Of a stretch of 64,000 bases of DNA, positions 19,576 through 28,691 are shown piece by piece (positions within the stretch are counted from its first letter, which is position 1; the number at the start of each line of letters is the position of its first letter). A program made the position numbers and the translations under genes. The stretch lies in assembly GCA_913060815.1 (NCBI GenBank), contig CAJXSZ010000001.1, forward strand, positions 248,001 to 312,000. Direction: 5' to 3'. The notes beneath the pieces are model-generated. The model was not told where the DNA came from, did no database searches, and worked only from the letters and a program-made list of their open reading frames with translations. This stretch comes from an uncultured Sulfitobacter sp. GTDB taxonomy: Bacteria; Pseudomonadota; Alphaproteobacteria; Rhodobacterales; Rhodobacteraceae.

Positions 19576-20322
19576 ATGCTGGCCACAGCCCTCGCGACCG
19601 ATGGGCTGATCTGGCTGGTGGTAGCGGTCTTTGTTGCGGGGCTTGTGCGCGGTTTCGCGGGTTTCGGCTCGGCCATGATCATCATGCCTGTCGCAAGCTC
19701 GGTTCTGTCCCCTGTTGAAGCGGTGATCTTCCTCATTTGCGCCGAGCTTGTCGGCCCGGTGCCCAACGCACCCGCCGCATGGCGTGATGGCACCCCGCGT
19801 GAAGTCGGGCTGCTGGTGCTGGGGGCTGTTCTGGCGCTCCCGCTCGGGGTGTGGGCGCTGAGCAGCATGGATGCCACGGTTTTCGGCTGGATTGTGTCGG
19901 TTTCGGTAATCTTTCTTTTGGCGCTCACCGTGTGGGGCTGGCGTCTTAAGGGGGCGCTGACCCAGCGGATGATCATTCTGGCAGGAAGTCTTGGTGGTTT
20001 TATGACCGGCTTTGCGGGTATTCCAGGGCCGCCCGTGATCATGCTCTATATGGCGAGCAGCCTGCCGATCAAGGTGATCCGAGCCAACTTCCTGTTGTAT
20101 CTCGTCGCACTCGACCTCGTGCTATTCCCGCTTTTGTGGGCGCTTGGACTGATGAATTGGCCGATTGCGTTTTTGGGCCTGCTGGTGGGGATTCCGAACC
20201 TGATTGCAAACGTCATCGGTGCGCGTCTTTTTGACCCATCGGCCGAGCGTATTTTTCGCAACGCGGCCTATCTCATAATTGCAGCTTCGGCTATTATCGG
20301 CCTGCCGTTGTGGAGAGGATGA
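19576..20322 (+). CDS. TSUP-family (TauE/SafE) membrane transporter
   Basis: 248 aa from ATG 19576, one base after the secF stop. Seven or eight hydrophobic segments and the TSUP-type FVAGLVRGFAGFGSAMIIMP and GFMTGFAGIPGPPVIMLYMA repeats mark the sulfite exporter TauE/SafE family, whose members export sulfite, sulfoacetate or related organosulfur anions. Nothing nearby identifies the substrate; its coupling to secF is positional only. Confidence 0.82.
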   Translation: MLATALATDGLIWLVVAVFVAGLVRGFAGFGSAMIIMPVASSVLSPVEAVIFLICAELVGPVPNAPAAWRDGTPREVGLLVLGAVLALPLGVWALSSMDATVFGWIVSVSVIFLLALTVWGWRLKGALTQRMIILAGSLGGFMTGFAGIPGPPVIMLYMASSLPIKVIRANFLLYLVALDLVLFPLLWALGLMNWPIAFLGLLVGIPNLIANVIGARLFDPSAERIFRNAAYLIIAASAIIGLPLWRG

Positions 20323-20325
20323 ATA

Positions 20326-20679
20326 ATGCGCCTTAACGAGATTGTTTTCAACGATGCCAAACCTGTCGAAGGTTACGGCCCCGGTTTTTTCCGTATCGGT
20401 GGCGAGGTTATCCAAGGGCCGGTCATTACCGCGCCTTCTGGCACGCGGACATGGGGCGGGCTGGACGACGTCGCGGCGCTTGAAGCGCTCGTACAGGAAA
20501 GCGATGTGATCTTTATCGGGACGGGCGCGGAGATTGCGCACCTGCCAAAGGATTTGCGCAGCAGTCTTGAAGAAGCAGGTGTCGGGATCGAGGCTATGTC
20601 CTCTCCCGCTGCTGCACGCACCTACAACGTATTGCTGAGTGAGGGCCGCCGCATCGCCCTCGCCATGCTGCCGATCTAA
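20326..20679 (+). CDS. Mth938-like / NDUFAF3-family protein
   Basis: 117 aa, cytosolic. It has the Mth938 fold signature: [21 protein letters not shown] near the start, a central [13 protein letters not shown] and a C-terminal [21 protein letters not shown]. The eukaryotic relative NDUFAF3 assists complex I assembly; the bacterial function is unproven. It lies three bases after the TSUP gene with AGAGGA ahead of the ATG, inside the sec-ccm run. Confidence 0.8.
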   Translation: MRLNEIVFNDAKPVEGYGPGFFRIGGEVIQGPVITAPSGTRTWGGLDDVAALEALVQESDVIFIGTGAEIAHLPKDLRSSLEEAGVGIEAMSSPAAARTYNVLLSEGRRIALAMLPI

Positions 20680-20690
20680 GCCGCACCCGC

Positions 20691-21305
20691 GTGTTGCGCC
20701 TCAAAAATATTGCTGTCGCGCGCGGCGGGGTTCCTGTGCTGAGCGGTGTCTCTTTTGCGTTGGAAGCGGGGCAGGCGCTGATCCTGCGCGGTCCTAACGG
20801 GTCAGGTAAGACCACATTGTTGCGCACCATTGCAGGGCTGCAACCTGCGCTTAGCGGTGAGATGGAGGGCGCGGAGGACCGCGTCGCCTATTCCGGCCAT
20901 GCTGATGGCCTCAAGGCGATGCTGAGCGTTGCTGAAAATTTGAAATTCTGGGCCGCAGTCTATGGCCAGCACGATATTGAAGGGGCTCTAGAAGCATATG
21001 CGCTGGCTCCTCTGTCGGATCGCTTGGCTGGAACACTGTCGGCGGGGCAAAAGCGCCGCGCAGGACTGGCGCGGTTGATGGTGACGGGACGCCCGATCTG
21101 GATTCTGGACGAGCCGACCGTCTCTTTGGATGCGGCCACGGTCGGCTTGTTCGCTGATGCTGTGCGTGCGCATCTGGGCGGCGGCGGCATAGCATTGCTG
21201 GCCACCCACATTGATTTGGGGCTGGAAGCGCAGGTGCTCGATGTCGCGCCCTTGCGTGCGATGCCTGCCGATCTCCACGGCGCCAGCGACGAGGCCTTCT
21301 TGTGA
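20691..21305 (+). CDS. ccmA: Cytochrome c biogenesis ATPase CcmA
   Basis: 204 aa, GTG start. Small ABC ATPase with Walker [12 protein letters not shown], signature [14 protein letters not shown] and Walker [13 protein letters not shown]. CcmA powers release of holo-CcmE from the CcmC-heme complex in system I cytochrome c maturation. ccmB overlaps its end by 4 bases (GTGA). Confidence 0.95.
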   Translation: MLRLKNIAVARGGVPVLSGVSFALEAGQALILRGPNGSGKTTLLRTIAGLQPALSGEMEGAEDRVAYSGHADGLKAMLSVAENLKFWAAVYGQHDIEGALEAYALAPLSDRLAGTLSAGQKRRAGLARLMVTGRPIWILDEPTVSLDAATVGLFADAVRAHLGGGGIALLATHIDLGLEAQVLDVAPLRAMPADLHGASDEAFL

Positions 21306-21958
21306 TTGCGCTACTTCTGCGAGATCTGCGTCTGGCGCTCAGGGCAGGGGGCGGCTTTGGCCTCGGGCTCGCGTTTTTCCTCATCCTCACGGTGTTGGTG
21401 CCGTTCAGCGTGGGACCACAAAGCGCGCTGCTCGCATCCATCGCTCCTGGTGTTCTGTGGCTCGGGGCGCTCCTCGCTTGCCTGTTGTCTTTGGACCGTC
21501 TGCTCGCGCTGGATTATGAAGACGGTACGCTGGATGTGCTTGCCACGGCGCCGCTGCCGTTGGAGGCCGCATTGGCGGTAAAGGCCATTGCCCATTGGAT
21601 CACCACGGGTCTGCCGCTGGTGATTGCAGCCCCTTTCCTTGGTGTGCTACTCAACCTGCCGCCGCAGGGCTTTGGATGGTTGGTGCTTTCGTTGCTGCTG
21701 GGCACGCCCGCGCTGTCGATGATCGGCACGTTTGGCGCGGCGTTGACCGTGGGCATCAAACGGGGCGGATTGCTTTTGTCCCTGCTGGTACTGCCCCTTT
21801 ACGTGCCGACCCTCATTTTTGGCGCCGAAGCAGCGCGACGGGGCGCCATTGGCATGGAGCTTGAGACGCCGCTCTTGATGCTTTCGGGTATCAGCCTTGG
21901 TTCTATCGCCTTGTTGCCCTTCGCGGCAGCAGCGGCCTTGCGGATGACAATCAGGTGA
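21302..21958 (+). CDS. ccmB: Cytochrome c biogenesis permease CcmB
   Basis: 218 aa, GTG start overlapping the ccmA stop. Six hydrophobic helices, with [15 protein letters not shown] at the start and [17 protein letters not shown] after the second helix, both conserved in CcmB. Membrane partner of CcmA and CcmC. A gap of 50 bases precedes ccmC. Confidence 0.93.
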   Translation: MIALLLRDLRLALRAGGGFGLGLAFFLILTVLVPFSVGPQSALLASIAPGVLWLGALLACLLSLDRLLALDYEDGTLDVLATAPLPLEAALAVKAIAHWITTGLPLVIAAPFLGVLLNLPPQGFGWLVLSLLLGTPALSMIGTFGAALTVGIKRGGLLLSLLVLPLYVPTLIFGAEAARRGAIGMELETPLLMLSGISLGSIALLPFAAAAALRMTIR

Positions 21959-22008
21959 GTACCGCCTTGCCCATTGAGCCTTTTATCACGGAGTATTAAG
22001 TAGCTGTC

Positions 22009-22740
22009 ATGTCACTTTGGGAATACGCAAATCCGGTCAAGTTTCTCGCGCTCAGCGCGCGTGTACAGCCCGTCGCTTGGGCGGCTGCACTGACTGGTAT
22101 CGTGGTCGGCTTGGGATGGGGCTTTTTCGGGACGCCCGATGACTTCCGCCAAGGCTCCACCGTCAAGATCATCTATATCCACGTGCCTGCTGCGTGGATC
22201 GCGATCAACGCGTGGATCATGATGCTCATTGCATCCTTGATCTGGTTAGTGCGCCGTCACCATGTGAGCGCGCTGGCTGCGCGTGCCGCAGCCCCCGTGG
22301 GGTTGGTGATGACCGTGATCGGCCTGCTTACAGGGGCCATTTGGGGCCAGCCGATGTGGGGCACATGGTGGGCATGGGATCCGCGGCTGACGTCCTTTCT
22401 GATCCTTTTTCTCTTCTATCTGGGCTATATCGCGCTCTGGGAGGCGATCGAGGACCCTGATACGGCCGCCGATCTAACTTCCGTGCTTTGCCTCGTCGGC
22501 TCGGTTTTTGCACTCATGTCGCGCTATGCTGTTCTGTTCTGGAGCCAAGGGCTGCATCAAGGTGCGTCGCTGAGCTTGGACAAGGAAGAGAACATCTCTG
22601 ATGTGTTCTGGATTCCGCTCGTGATTTCGATTGCGGGGTTCACGCTGCTGTTTATCGCTCTTGTGCTCTACCGCACGGGCACTGAAATTTCGCTGCGCCG
22701 TGCGCGCGCGCTGGCTGTGAGGTTGGACAAAGAGTTATGA
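22009..22740 (+). CDS. ccmC: Heme-handling protein CcmC
   Basis: 243 aa. Six helices and the tryptophan-rich heme-binding motif WGTWWAWDPRLTS on the periplasmic side, flanked by conserved His (YIHVPAAW and LFWSQGLHQGASL). CcmC delivers heme to CcmE. Its stop overlaps the ccmD start. Confidence 0.95.
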   Translation: MSLWEYANPVKFLALSARVQPVAWAAALTGIVVGLGWGFFGTPDDFRQGSTVKIIYIHVPAAWIAINAWIMMLIASLIWLVRRHHVSALAARAAAPVGLVMTVIGLLTGAIWGQPMWGTWWAWDPRLTSFLILFLFYLGYIALWEAIEDPDTAADLTSVLCLVGSVFALMSRYAVLFWSQGLHQGASLSLDKEENISDVFWIPLVISIAGFTLLFIALVLYRTGTEISLRRARALAVRLDKEL

Positions 22741-22901
22741 TGCCTGATCTTGGAAAGTACTCTATCTACGTGCTCGGTGCTTATGGCGCCACGCTGTTTT
22801 TAATGGCGGGGCTCGTGCTGCTGACCCTGCGGCGGGGCCGCGCTGCACGCGCTGCCCTCAAGCGGATTGAAGAGGAGACGGCGCGCAATGGCAAAGGTTA
22901 G
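22737..22901 (+). CDS. ccmD: Small heme-exporter protein CcmD
   Basis: 54 aa, starting with ATGATG overlapping the ccmC stop (ATGA). It has one TM helix (YSIYVLGAYGATLFLMAGLV) followed by a basic, helical tail (LRRGRAARAALKRIEEE), the usual shape of CcmD, which holds CcmC and CcmE together. It ends inside the first codons of ccmG. Confidence 0.9.
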   Translation: MMPDLGKYSIYVLGAYGATLFLMAGLVLLTLRRGRAARAALKRIEEETARNGKG

Positions 22902-23427
22902 CCCCTTGATGCTCGCACCACCGCTGATTTTCGGGGCGTTCGTTGCGATGGCGTTCGTAGGTATGTACCGCGATGACCCCAACGGCATCCCCTCGACACT
23001 GGTAGGTCAACAAGCGCCGGGCGTGCCCGAGCGCGGCCTGCAAGGCTTTCCCAAGACAATGCCTGAGGACCTGATCACGGGAGAGGTCACGCTGGTTAAT
23101 TTCTGGGCCAGCTGGTGCCCGCCCTGTCGCGCAGAGCATCCAAAACTGCTGGAAATGCAGGCCGAAGGCATCAACATCATCGGTATGAATTTCAAAGACA
23201 CCGAGCGTGATGCCACCCGCTATCTCATCAACGATGACAGCCCGTTCTCAAGCGTGTCATTCGATCCAGAAGGCCGCAACGCCATCGATTGGGGCGTCAC
23301 TGCGCCGCCCGAGACATTCATCCTCGACGCCGAGGGAACGATCCTGTTTCGCTTTGCAGGGCCATTGATCGGTAGTGATTACGAACAGCGGTTTTTGCCT
23401 CAGTTGGAGGCGGCGCAGGGAAATTAG
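22888..23427 (+). CDS. ccmG: Thiol:disulfide interchange protein CcmG/DsbE
   Basis: 179 aa from ATG 22888, overlapping ccmD by 14 bases. N-terminal membrane anchor (PLMLAPPLIFGAFVAMAFV), then a thioredoxin fold with the redox motif WASWCPPCRAEH and the CcmG-type loop WGVTAPPETFILD. It keeps apocytochrome c thiols reduced in the periplasm. Last gene of the run; ccmE, ccmF and ccmH are not in this window. Confidence 0.95.
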   Translation: MAKVSPLMLAPPLIFGAFVAMAFVGMYRDDPNGIPSTLVGQQAPGVPERGLQGFPKTMPEDLITGEVTLVNFWASWCPPCRAEHPKLLEMQAEGINIIGMNFKDTERDATRYLINDDSPFSSVSFDPEGRNAIDWGVTAPPETFILDAEGTILFRFAGPLIGSDYEQRFLPQLEAAQGN

Positions 23428-23457
23428 CAGGAATGGTGATTTCGGCGCGTATGAGGC

Positions 23458-23729
23458 TTAGAGTTGTGAAGCTCTCTTCGAACGCCGAAAAACGGTAGCT
23501 GTGTATCGTGCTAACGTTGCCGCATGAAACGGAACAGCGGATAGAATCTGCTCCAGCGCGTCCCTCGTTTCAGCAGTCGCGATTATCACGCCGCCGGTGC
23601 GCGGTACTGTGCGGCCAGATACAATAAAACGGCCAGCAGCAAAGTTTCTTCGAGAAATATGACATGGGCATCGAGTTCAGGCCCGATTTCATCGACCTAA
23701 GCAGCGTGATGAAGATCAACGATGAATAG
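23458..23729 (-). pseudogene. YciI-family protein, frameshifted and stopped
   Basis: Reading the minus strand gives a clear YciI-type C-terminal half: NFAAGRFIVSG, VPRTGGVIIATAETRDALEQ, then ILSAVPFHAATLARY and stop TAA at 23458. The N-terminal half is present one frame away (FIVDLHHAA, stop TAG, VDEIGPELDAHVIFLEE). The two join if one A is restored to the GAAGAAAC run near 23650. No start codon remains. One stop, one frameshift and a lost start make this a pseudogene rather than a sequencing slip. The 220 bases up to the aconitase terminator contain nothing I recognise. Confidence 0.7.
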
Positions 23730-23950
23730 GTTTTGGTCAGCTGGGATCAAAGTCATTCTTTTTCACGAAGATTTTAGACATTGCCGCGTGGAAAAACACC
23801 GCAGCATCAACAGCAGGTGACAAGTTTGTCGGTTTATTGAGCCTCTGGGATGTTCAAAGATCCCCATTTTTATGCCGCGAGTAATCCTCTCATTCCTTGG
23901 TGTTCCTCAAGCAGCAGAACCAAGGTCATTTCGAAATTCACGCTTCCAAA

Positions 23951-23987
23951 AGAAAAAGGCCCCCGCTGGGAAAACAGCGGGGGCCTT
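23951..23987 (-). terminator. Strong terminator of aconitase gene
   Basis: Thirteen-bp perfect stem (23956-23968 with 23975-23987) around a 6-base loop. The A-run at 23953-23957 becomes a U-tract on the minus transcript, 23 bases after the acnA stop. Confidence 0.92.
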
Positions 23988-24009
23988 CAAATTTCAAATC
24001 AGGTGCAGC

Positions 24010-26796
24010 TTACTCCGCCGCGACACCTTTGTTGGCCAGATCGCGCAGTACGTAGTGCAGTACACCACCGTGCTCGATGTATTCGATCTCGATTGCGGTA
24101 TCGATACGGCACTTAATCATGATGTTCTTCACGCTGCCGTCCGCCATCGTGATCGCGCAGGGTACTTCCTGCAGCGGCTCGATGGTGTCGAGGCCCGAGA
24201 TGCTGACGGTTTCTTCACCCGTCAGGCCAAGGGACTTGCGGCTGTCGCCTCCCGTAAACTCGAAGGGGATAACGCCCATGCCAACGAGGTTGGAGCGGTG
24301 GATACGCTCAAAGCTCTCGGCGATGACCGCTTTGACACCCAGCAGGGCCGTACCTTTGGCTGCCCAGTCACGCGAGGAGCCTGCGCCGTACTGCTCGCCA
24401 CCGAAAATGACCAGCGGCGTGCCTGCTTCCTGATGTGCCATCGCGGCATCAAAGATCGAGGTCTTCTCACCATCGGGGCCTTTGGTGTAACCACCCTCAA
24501 CGCCGTCCAACATCTCGTTCTTGATACGGATGTTGGCAAACGTGCCGCGCATCATAACTTCGTGGTTGCCGCGGCGCGAACCGTAGGAGTTGAACTCCCG
24601 CACAGGCACCTGACGCTCCACAAGGTATTGACCCGCTGGCGTGTCTTCCTTGAACGATCCCGCAGGGGAGATGTGGTCGGTGGTGATCATATCACCCAGC
24701 ATCGCCAGCACTTTCGCGCCTTCGATGTTGGTGATCACACCTGGATCTTTGCTCATCCCCTGAAAGTAGGGCGGGTTCTGAACATAGGTGGACTGTGGCG
24801 GCCAGTCATAGGTCTTCTCTTCGGTAATCGCCACGTCCTGCCACTTCTCGTCGCCCTTGAATACATCGGCGTATTTCGTCTGGAACGCCTCGCGGGTGAC
24901 TGTCTGTTCGACAAGCTCTGCCACTTCCTGTGTGGTGGGCCAGATATCGCGCAGATAGACGTCGTTGCCGTCCTTGTCCTGACCCAGTGGTGAATTGGCC
25001 AGATCATGGTTCATATCACCGACCAGCGCATAAGCGACGACGAGCGGGGGGGATGCCAGATAGTTGGCGCGCACGTCAGGCGAGATGCGGCCCTCGAAGT
25101 TGCGGTTGCCCGACAGGATCGATGTGCCGATCAGGTCATAGTCGTTGATTGCCTTGCTGATCGCAGGCTCCAGTGGACCGGAGTTGCCGATACAGGTGGT
25201 GCAGCCATAGCCCACAAGGTTAAAGCCGATTGCATCGAGATCTTCTTGCAGATTAGCGGCCTCAAGATAGGCAGACACAACCTGCGAGCCGGGGGCGAGT
25301 GATGTCTTGACCCAAGGTTTGCGGTTCAGACCCAACGCCCGCGCCTTACGCGCAACAAGGCCAGCGCCAATCATCACGTAAGGGTTGGACGTGTTTGTGC
25401 ACGAAGTGATCGACGCAATCACGATCGAACCGTCGTGCAGTTGGTAGTTTCCACCCTCGGTCTGGACATAGCCGCGCTTGTGGCTGCCTGTGTCGCCCGG
25501 AATGTCCTGTGGCTCGGGCTGCCCGCCTTCGCCTTCCCAGCGGACTTCGGCATTTTCAGAGGCGTCTTTGCCTTCGCGCACACCTTTTACATACTCGCCA
25601 AATGCTGTGTGCGCTGATGTCAGCGCAATGTAGTCCTGCGGACGCTTGGGACCGGAGATGGCAGGCACAATGGTGCCCATATCAAGGCTCAGCGTGTCGG
25701 TATAGACGGGCGCATAGTCATCGCCGCGCCACATGCCGTTTTCCTTGGCGTAGGCTTCGACCAGCGCGATGCGATCTTCGTCACGGCCTGTTGTGCGCAT
25801 GTAGCGCAGTGTTTCGGCGTCAATGGGGAAGAAGCCACAGGTCGCACCGTATTCGGGCGCCATGTTGGCGATGGTCGCACGGTCGGCCAGCGGCAGCGTG
25901 TCCAGACCCGCGCCGTAAAACTCGACAAATTTGCCAACCACGCCTTTTTCACGCAGCATTTCAACAACCTTCAGTACCAGATCGGTGCCTGTGGTGCCTT
26001 CCATCATCGCCCCTGTCAGCTCAAAACCGATAACTTCGGGAATAAGCATGGAGATGGGCTGTCCCAACATCGCGGCTTCGGCCTCGATCCCGCCAACGCC
26101 CCAGCCAAGTACGGCCATGCCGTTGACCATGGTTGTGTGGCTGTCTGTTCCGACAAGTGTGTCGGGGTAGGCAACATCGTCGCCGTGCTGGTCTTTGTCG
26201 GTCCAGACGGTCTGCGCAAGGTACTCAAGGTTCACTTGGTGACAGATGCCCGTGCCCGGAGGAACAACGCGGAAGTTGTTAAACGCTTTCTGACCCCATT
26301 TGAGGAAGGTGTAGCGCTCCATGTTGCGCTCGTATTCACGGTCGACGTTCATCTGGAACGCACGGGGGTTGCCGAACTCGTCAATCATCACGGAGTGGTC
26401 AATGACCAGATCGACGGGGTTGAGCGGATTAATTTGCTCTGCATCACCACCAAGAGCCACCAGACCATCGCGCATTGCGGCAAGGTCAACAACGGCCGGC
26501 ACGCCTGTGAAATCCTGCATCAGCACGCGGGCAGGGCGGTAGGCGATCTCGCGCGGGTTTTTGCCGCCTTGGGCACCCCACTCGGCAAAGGCTTTGATAT
26601 CATCTACGGTCACGGTCTTGCCGTCCTCGAACCGCAGCATGTTCTCCAGCACCACCTTGAGAGCCGCGGGAAGATTGGAGAAATCACCCAAGCCAGCAGC
26701 CTGTGCCGCGGGAATTGAATAATAGGCGATGGATTGATCACCCGCTGTGAGTTTCTTGCGGGTTTTGGCTGTGTCTTGACCGACGATGATTGTCAT
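24010..26796 (-). CDS. acnA: Aconitate hydratase AcnA
   Basis: 928 aa, the full length of the AcnA/IRP1 type. The [4Fe-4S] ligands lie in SITSCTNTSNP and GYGCTTCIGNSG; DSHTTMVNG and the C-terminal swivel-domain motif YGAGSSRDWAAKG are intact. It interconverts citrate and isocitrate in the TCA cycle and may bind RNA when the cluster is lost, as in relatives. GGAG precedes the ATG. Expressed alone, with repeats upstream that could bind a regulator. Confidence 0.97.
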   Translation of the reverse strand: MTIIVGQDTAKTRKKLTAGDQSIAYYSIPAAQAAGLGDFSNLPAALKVVLENMLRFEDGKTVTVDDIKAFAEWGAQGGKNPREIAYRPARVLMQDFTGVPAVVDLAAMRDGLVALGGDAEQINPLNPVDLVIDHSVMIDEFGNPRAFQMNVDREYERNMERYTFLKWGQKAFNNFRVVPPGTGICHQVNLEYLAQTVWTDKDQHGDDVAYPDTLVGTDSHTTMVNGMAVLGWGVGGIEAEAAMLGQPISMLIPEVIGFELTGAMMEGTTGTDLVLKVVEMLREKGVVGKFVEFYGAGLDTLPLADRATIANMAPEYGATCGFFPIDAETLRYMRTTGRDEDRIALVEAYAKENGMWRGDDYAPVYTDTLSLDMGTIVPAISGPKRPQDYIALTSAHTAFGEYVKGVREGKDASENAEVRWEGEGGQPEPQDIPGDTGSHKRGYVQTEGGNYQLHDGSIVIASITSCTNTSNPYVMIGAGLVARKARALGLNRKPWVKTSLAPGSQVVSAYLEAANLQEDLDAIGFNLVGYGCTTCIGNSGPLEPAISKAINDYDLIGTSILSGNRNFEGRISPDVRANYLASPPLVVAYALVGDMNHDLANSPLGQDKDGNDVYLRDIWPTTQEVAELVEQTVTREAFQTKYADVFKGDEKWQDVAITEEKTYDWPPQSTYVQNPPYFQGMSKDPGVITNIEGAKVLAMLGDMITTDHISPAGSFKEDTPAGQYLVERQVPVREFNSYGSRRGNHEVMMRGTFANIRIKNEMLDGVEGGYTKGPDGEKTSIFDAAMAHQEAGTPLVIFGGEQYGAGSSRDWAAKGTALLGVKAVIAESFERIHRSNLVGMGVIPFEFTGGDSRKSLGLTGEETVSISGLDTIEPLQEVPCAITMADGSVKNIMIKCRIDTAIEIEYIEHGGVLHYVLRDLANKGVAAE

Positions 26797-26885
26797 ATGT
26801 GGCTCCGGTTCTAAGGTGTGGCTACGGATCGATATTGCCGCCTGAATGACCTATGCGGGATCAATTTTCAAGGGAAAACAGCTCA

Positions 26886-26923
26886 ATTGTATACCATTGT
26901 ACACCAAAATTATGCGAATTTTG
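26886..26923. promoter_or_regulatory. Tandem repeat and inverted repeat upstream of acnA
   Basis: ATTGTATACC and ATTGTACACC stand head to tail (26886-26905), followed at once by CAAAATT-ATGCG-AATTTTG, a 7-bp inverted repeat with a 5-base spacer (26905-26923). This lies 90-127 bases upstream of acnA, in the gap shared with the divergent DUF1223 gene. It looks like an operator pair; no regulator is identified. Confidence 0.45.
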
Positions 26924-27024
26924 AGCAAGACGCGTGATAACGGAGATACTCTCGAAACCTTGATTGGTTATTTCAGCACCGCGGGCTTAAAGATAACGTC
27001 TGTTTGATAAATGATTGGAATCAC

Positions 27025-27735
27025 ATGCTTCGCTTTTCGCACAGCCTTCTGGCCGCTCTTCTGAGCGTCGGTGCCACCTTCGCTGCGCCCGCGCTGGCGG
27101 AGCAACGCCCCGTTGTGGTCGAGCTTTATACCTCGCAGGGATGTTCAAGCTGTCCGCCAGCAGATGCGATGTTCGGGGAGCTGAAAGACCGTGATGATGT
27201 GATCGCGATTGCCCTGCACGTCGATTACTGGGACTACATTGGCTGGCAGGATGAATTTGGCCAGCCCGCCCATGCAGAACGCCAGCGTGCCTATGCCGCA
27301 AAAGCAGGGCGGCGCACGGTGTATACCCCCGAAATGATCGTGAACGGCCAGACGGATATTGTGGGTGCAAAACCTATGGTACTGTCAAAAGCGATCGCCG
27401 AGCATAAAGCGGAGCCTGCGCGAATGGCTCTATCTGCGACACGTGAGGGCGACACCTTGCGGGTTGAGGGACGTATCCTTTCAGGGGCGAAAACGCCCAT
27501 GGATGTACATGTGTTGCGCCTCATCCCTTCCCACACGAGCGAGATCACGCGAGGCGAAAATCGCGGTAAGACCTACGAGTATACCAACATCGCCCATGAC
27601 TGGAACGTTGCGGGCACATGGGATGGACAGGGCACGCTTGAACTTAGCGTGAGCCTGTCGGGCGACGATCCCGTCGTTGTGTTGGTGCAAGAGGCAGATG
27701 CCGGCCCGATTGTAGCCGCTGCGCGCGTCGAATAG
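27025..27735 (+). CDS. DUF1223 thioredoxin-fold secreted protein
   Basis: 236 aa from ATG 27025. Residues 1-22 are a signal peptide ending APALA. The DUF1223 opening VVVELYTSQGCSSCPPADAM carries a CxxC pair, followed by LHVDYWDYIGWQDEFG and TVYTPEMIVNGQTDIVG. The family has a thioredoxin-like fold and is common in alphaproteobacteria; the function is unproven. It is convergent with the acyltransferase, six bases apart. Confidence 0.88.
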   Translation: MLRFSHSLLAALLSVGATFAAPALAEQRPVVVELYTSQGCSSCPPADAMFGELKDRDDVIAIALHVDYWDYIGWQDEFGQPAHAERQRAYAAKAGRRTVYTPEMIVNGQTDIVGAKPMVLSKAIAEHKAEPARMALSATREGDTLRVEGRILSGAKTPMDVHVLRLIPSHTSEITRGENRGKTYEYTNIAHDWNVAGTWDGQGTLELSVSLSGDDPVVVLVQEADAGPIVAAARVE

Positions 27736-27741
27736 CGCGCA

Positions 27742-28623
27742 CTATTTCCAGCGGCGGTGTATCCAGAACCATTGCGTGGGGTCATTCTCGATCCGCGCTG
27801 CCAAACTGTCGGTGACGTGTTGGGTCATGGTGCGCCCGTCGGTGTGCGGGACCGGTGCTTCCAACACCGTTTCAAAGCTGATGCCGTCGGATTTGCGGAT
27901 GCCGTAGAACGGGATCATTACCGCGTTATAGCGCAGCGCCAGATCAGCCGCTGAGGTCGCAGTTTTGGCGGGTTTACCCAAAAAGTCGAACAACGGTGCA
28001 TGGGCGACGTGCTGGTCAAAAAGCAAAACGAGCTGTCCGCCATCCTTAAGGTGGCGCACGAAACCCGATGTGCCGCGCCGACCTTGTGCAAAAACAGGGC
28101 CGCCAAACGCTTCCATCGTTTTGACGTAATGCGCGTTGAAATACGGGTTGCGCATATTCTTGTACAGGCCGCCGATCTTGAGCCCGCGCGCGGCAAGGGC
28201 GGCGCGCGTCGCCTCGTAGTTTCCGTAATGTCCGGTCACTAGAATAACGGGCTGGCCGCTTTCAATCGCCGCGTCTAGAGCCTCTTTGCCTTCGCCCGTC
28301 AGGGCATTTTTTGCCATCCGTTCGGGGAAATCACGGGCCGAGTAATTCTCGATCAGGGTGCGGCCTACATTATCGAGGCACTTCTTTGCGATCTTTGCGC
28401 GTTCGGATTGGGGCATGTCGGGCCAGATCAGCGCAAGATTGTCCAAAGCGCGGCGGCGATACCCTGCAAGCGGGCCGATAACATTGGCAACCACCGCACC
28501 CATCATGCGCACCCGCAACTTGTACGGGAGCATCAGCGCAGACCGTATCAGCCCGACCGTGACCAAGTTGGTCAGGTAATGACGGAAAGTGCCTGAATTT
28601 TCAGAGGGTGCAGGTGCGGACAT
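27742..28623 (-). CDS. LpxL/HtrB-type lysophospholipid or lipid A acyltransferase
   Basis: 293 aa from ATG 28623, with AGG 5 bases upstream; two earlier in-frame ATGs are weaker. One N-terminal hydrophobic segment is followed by the HX4E catalytic motif in VTGHYGNYEATRAAL, then GGLYKNMRNPYF, GQLVLLFDQHVA and FYGIRK blocks. This is the late lipid A acyltransferase family at the inner membrane. The C-terminus WFWIHRRWK is typical. It sits downstream of fliG with a short gap. Confidence 0.87.
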   Translation of the reverse strand: MSAPAPSENSGTFRHYLTNLVTVGLIRSALMLPYKLRVRMMGAVVANVIGPLAGYRRRALDNLALIWPDMPQSERAKIAKKCLDNVGRTLIENYSARDFPERMAKNALTGEGKEALDAAIESGQPVILVTGHYGNYEATRAALAARGLKIGGLYKNMRNPYFNAHYVKTMEAFGGPVFAQGRRGTSGFVRHLKDGGQLVLLFDQHVAHAPLFDFLGKPAKTATSAADLALRYNAVMIPFYGIRKSDGISFETVLEAPVPHTDGRTMTQHVTDSLAARIENDPTQWFWIHRRWK

Positions 28624-28691
28624 ACTGGCCTGATGCATATTTGAGGTGGGACAGACATAGACCTCCACCGCGTGCCCAACAAGAGGAAGCT

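Noticed and set aside
23650-23729. Plus-strand peptide FFEKYDMGIEFRPDFIDLSS ending in a stop
   Set aside because: It is the reverse complement of the YciI remnant, which explains the sequence far better.
23872-24993. Long open frame (373 codons) on the plus strand across the 3' end of aconitase
   Set aside because: It runs antisense through the well-conserved acnA coding sequence, has no motif and starts upstream of the terminator; it is a G+C-driven shadow.
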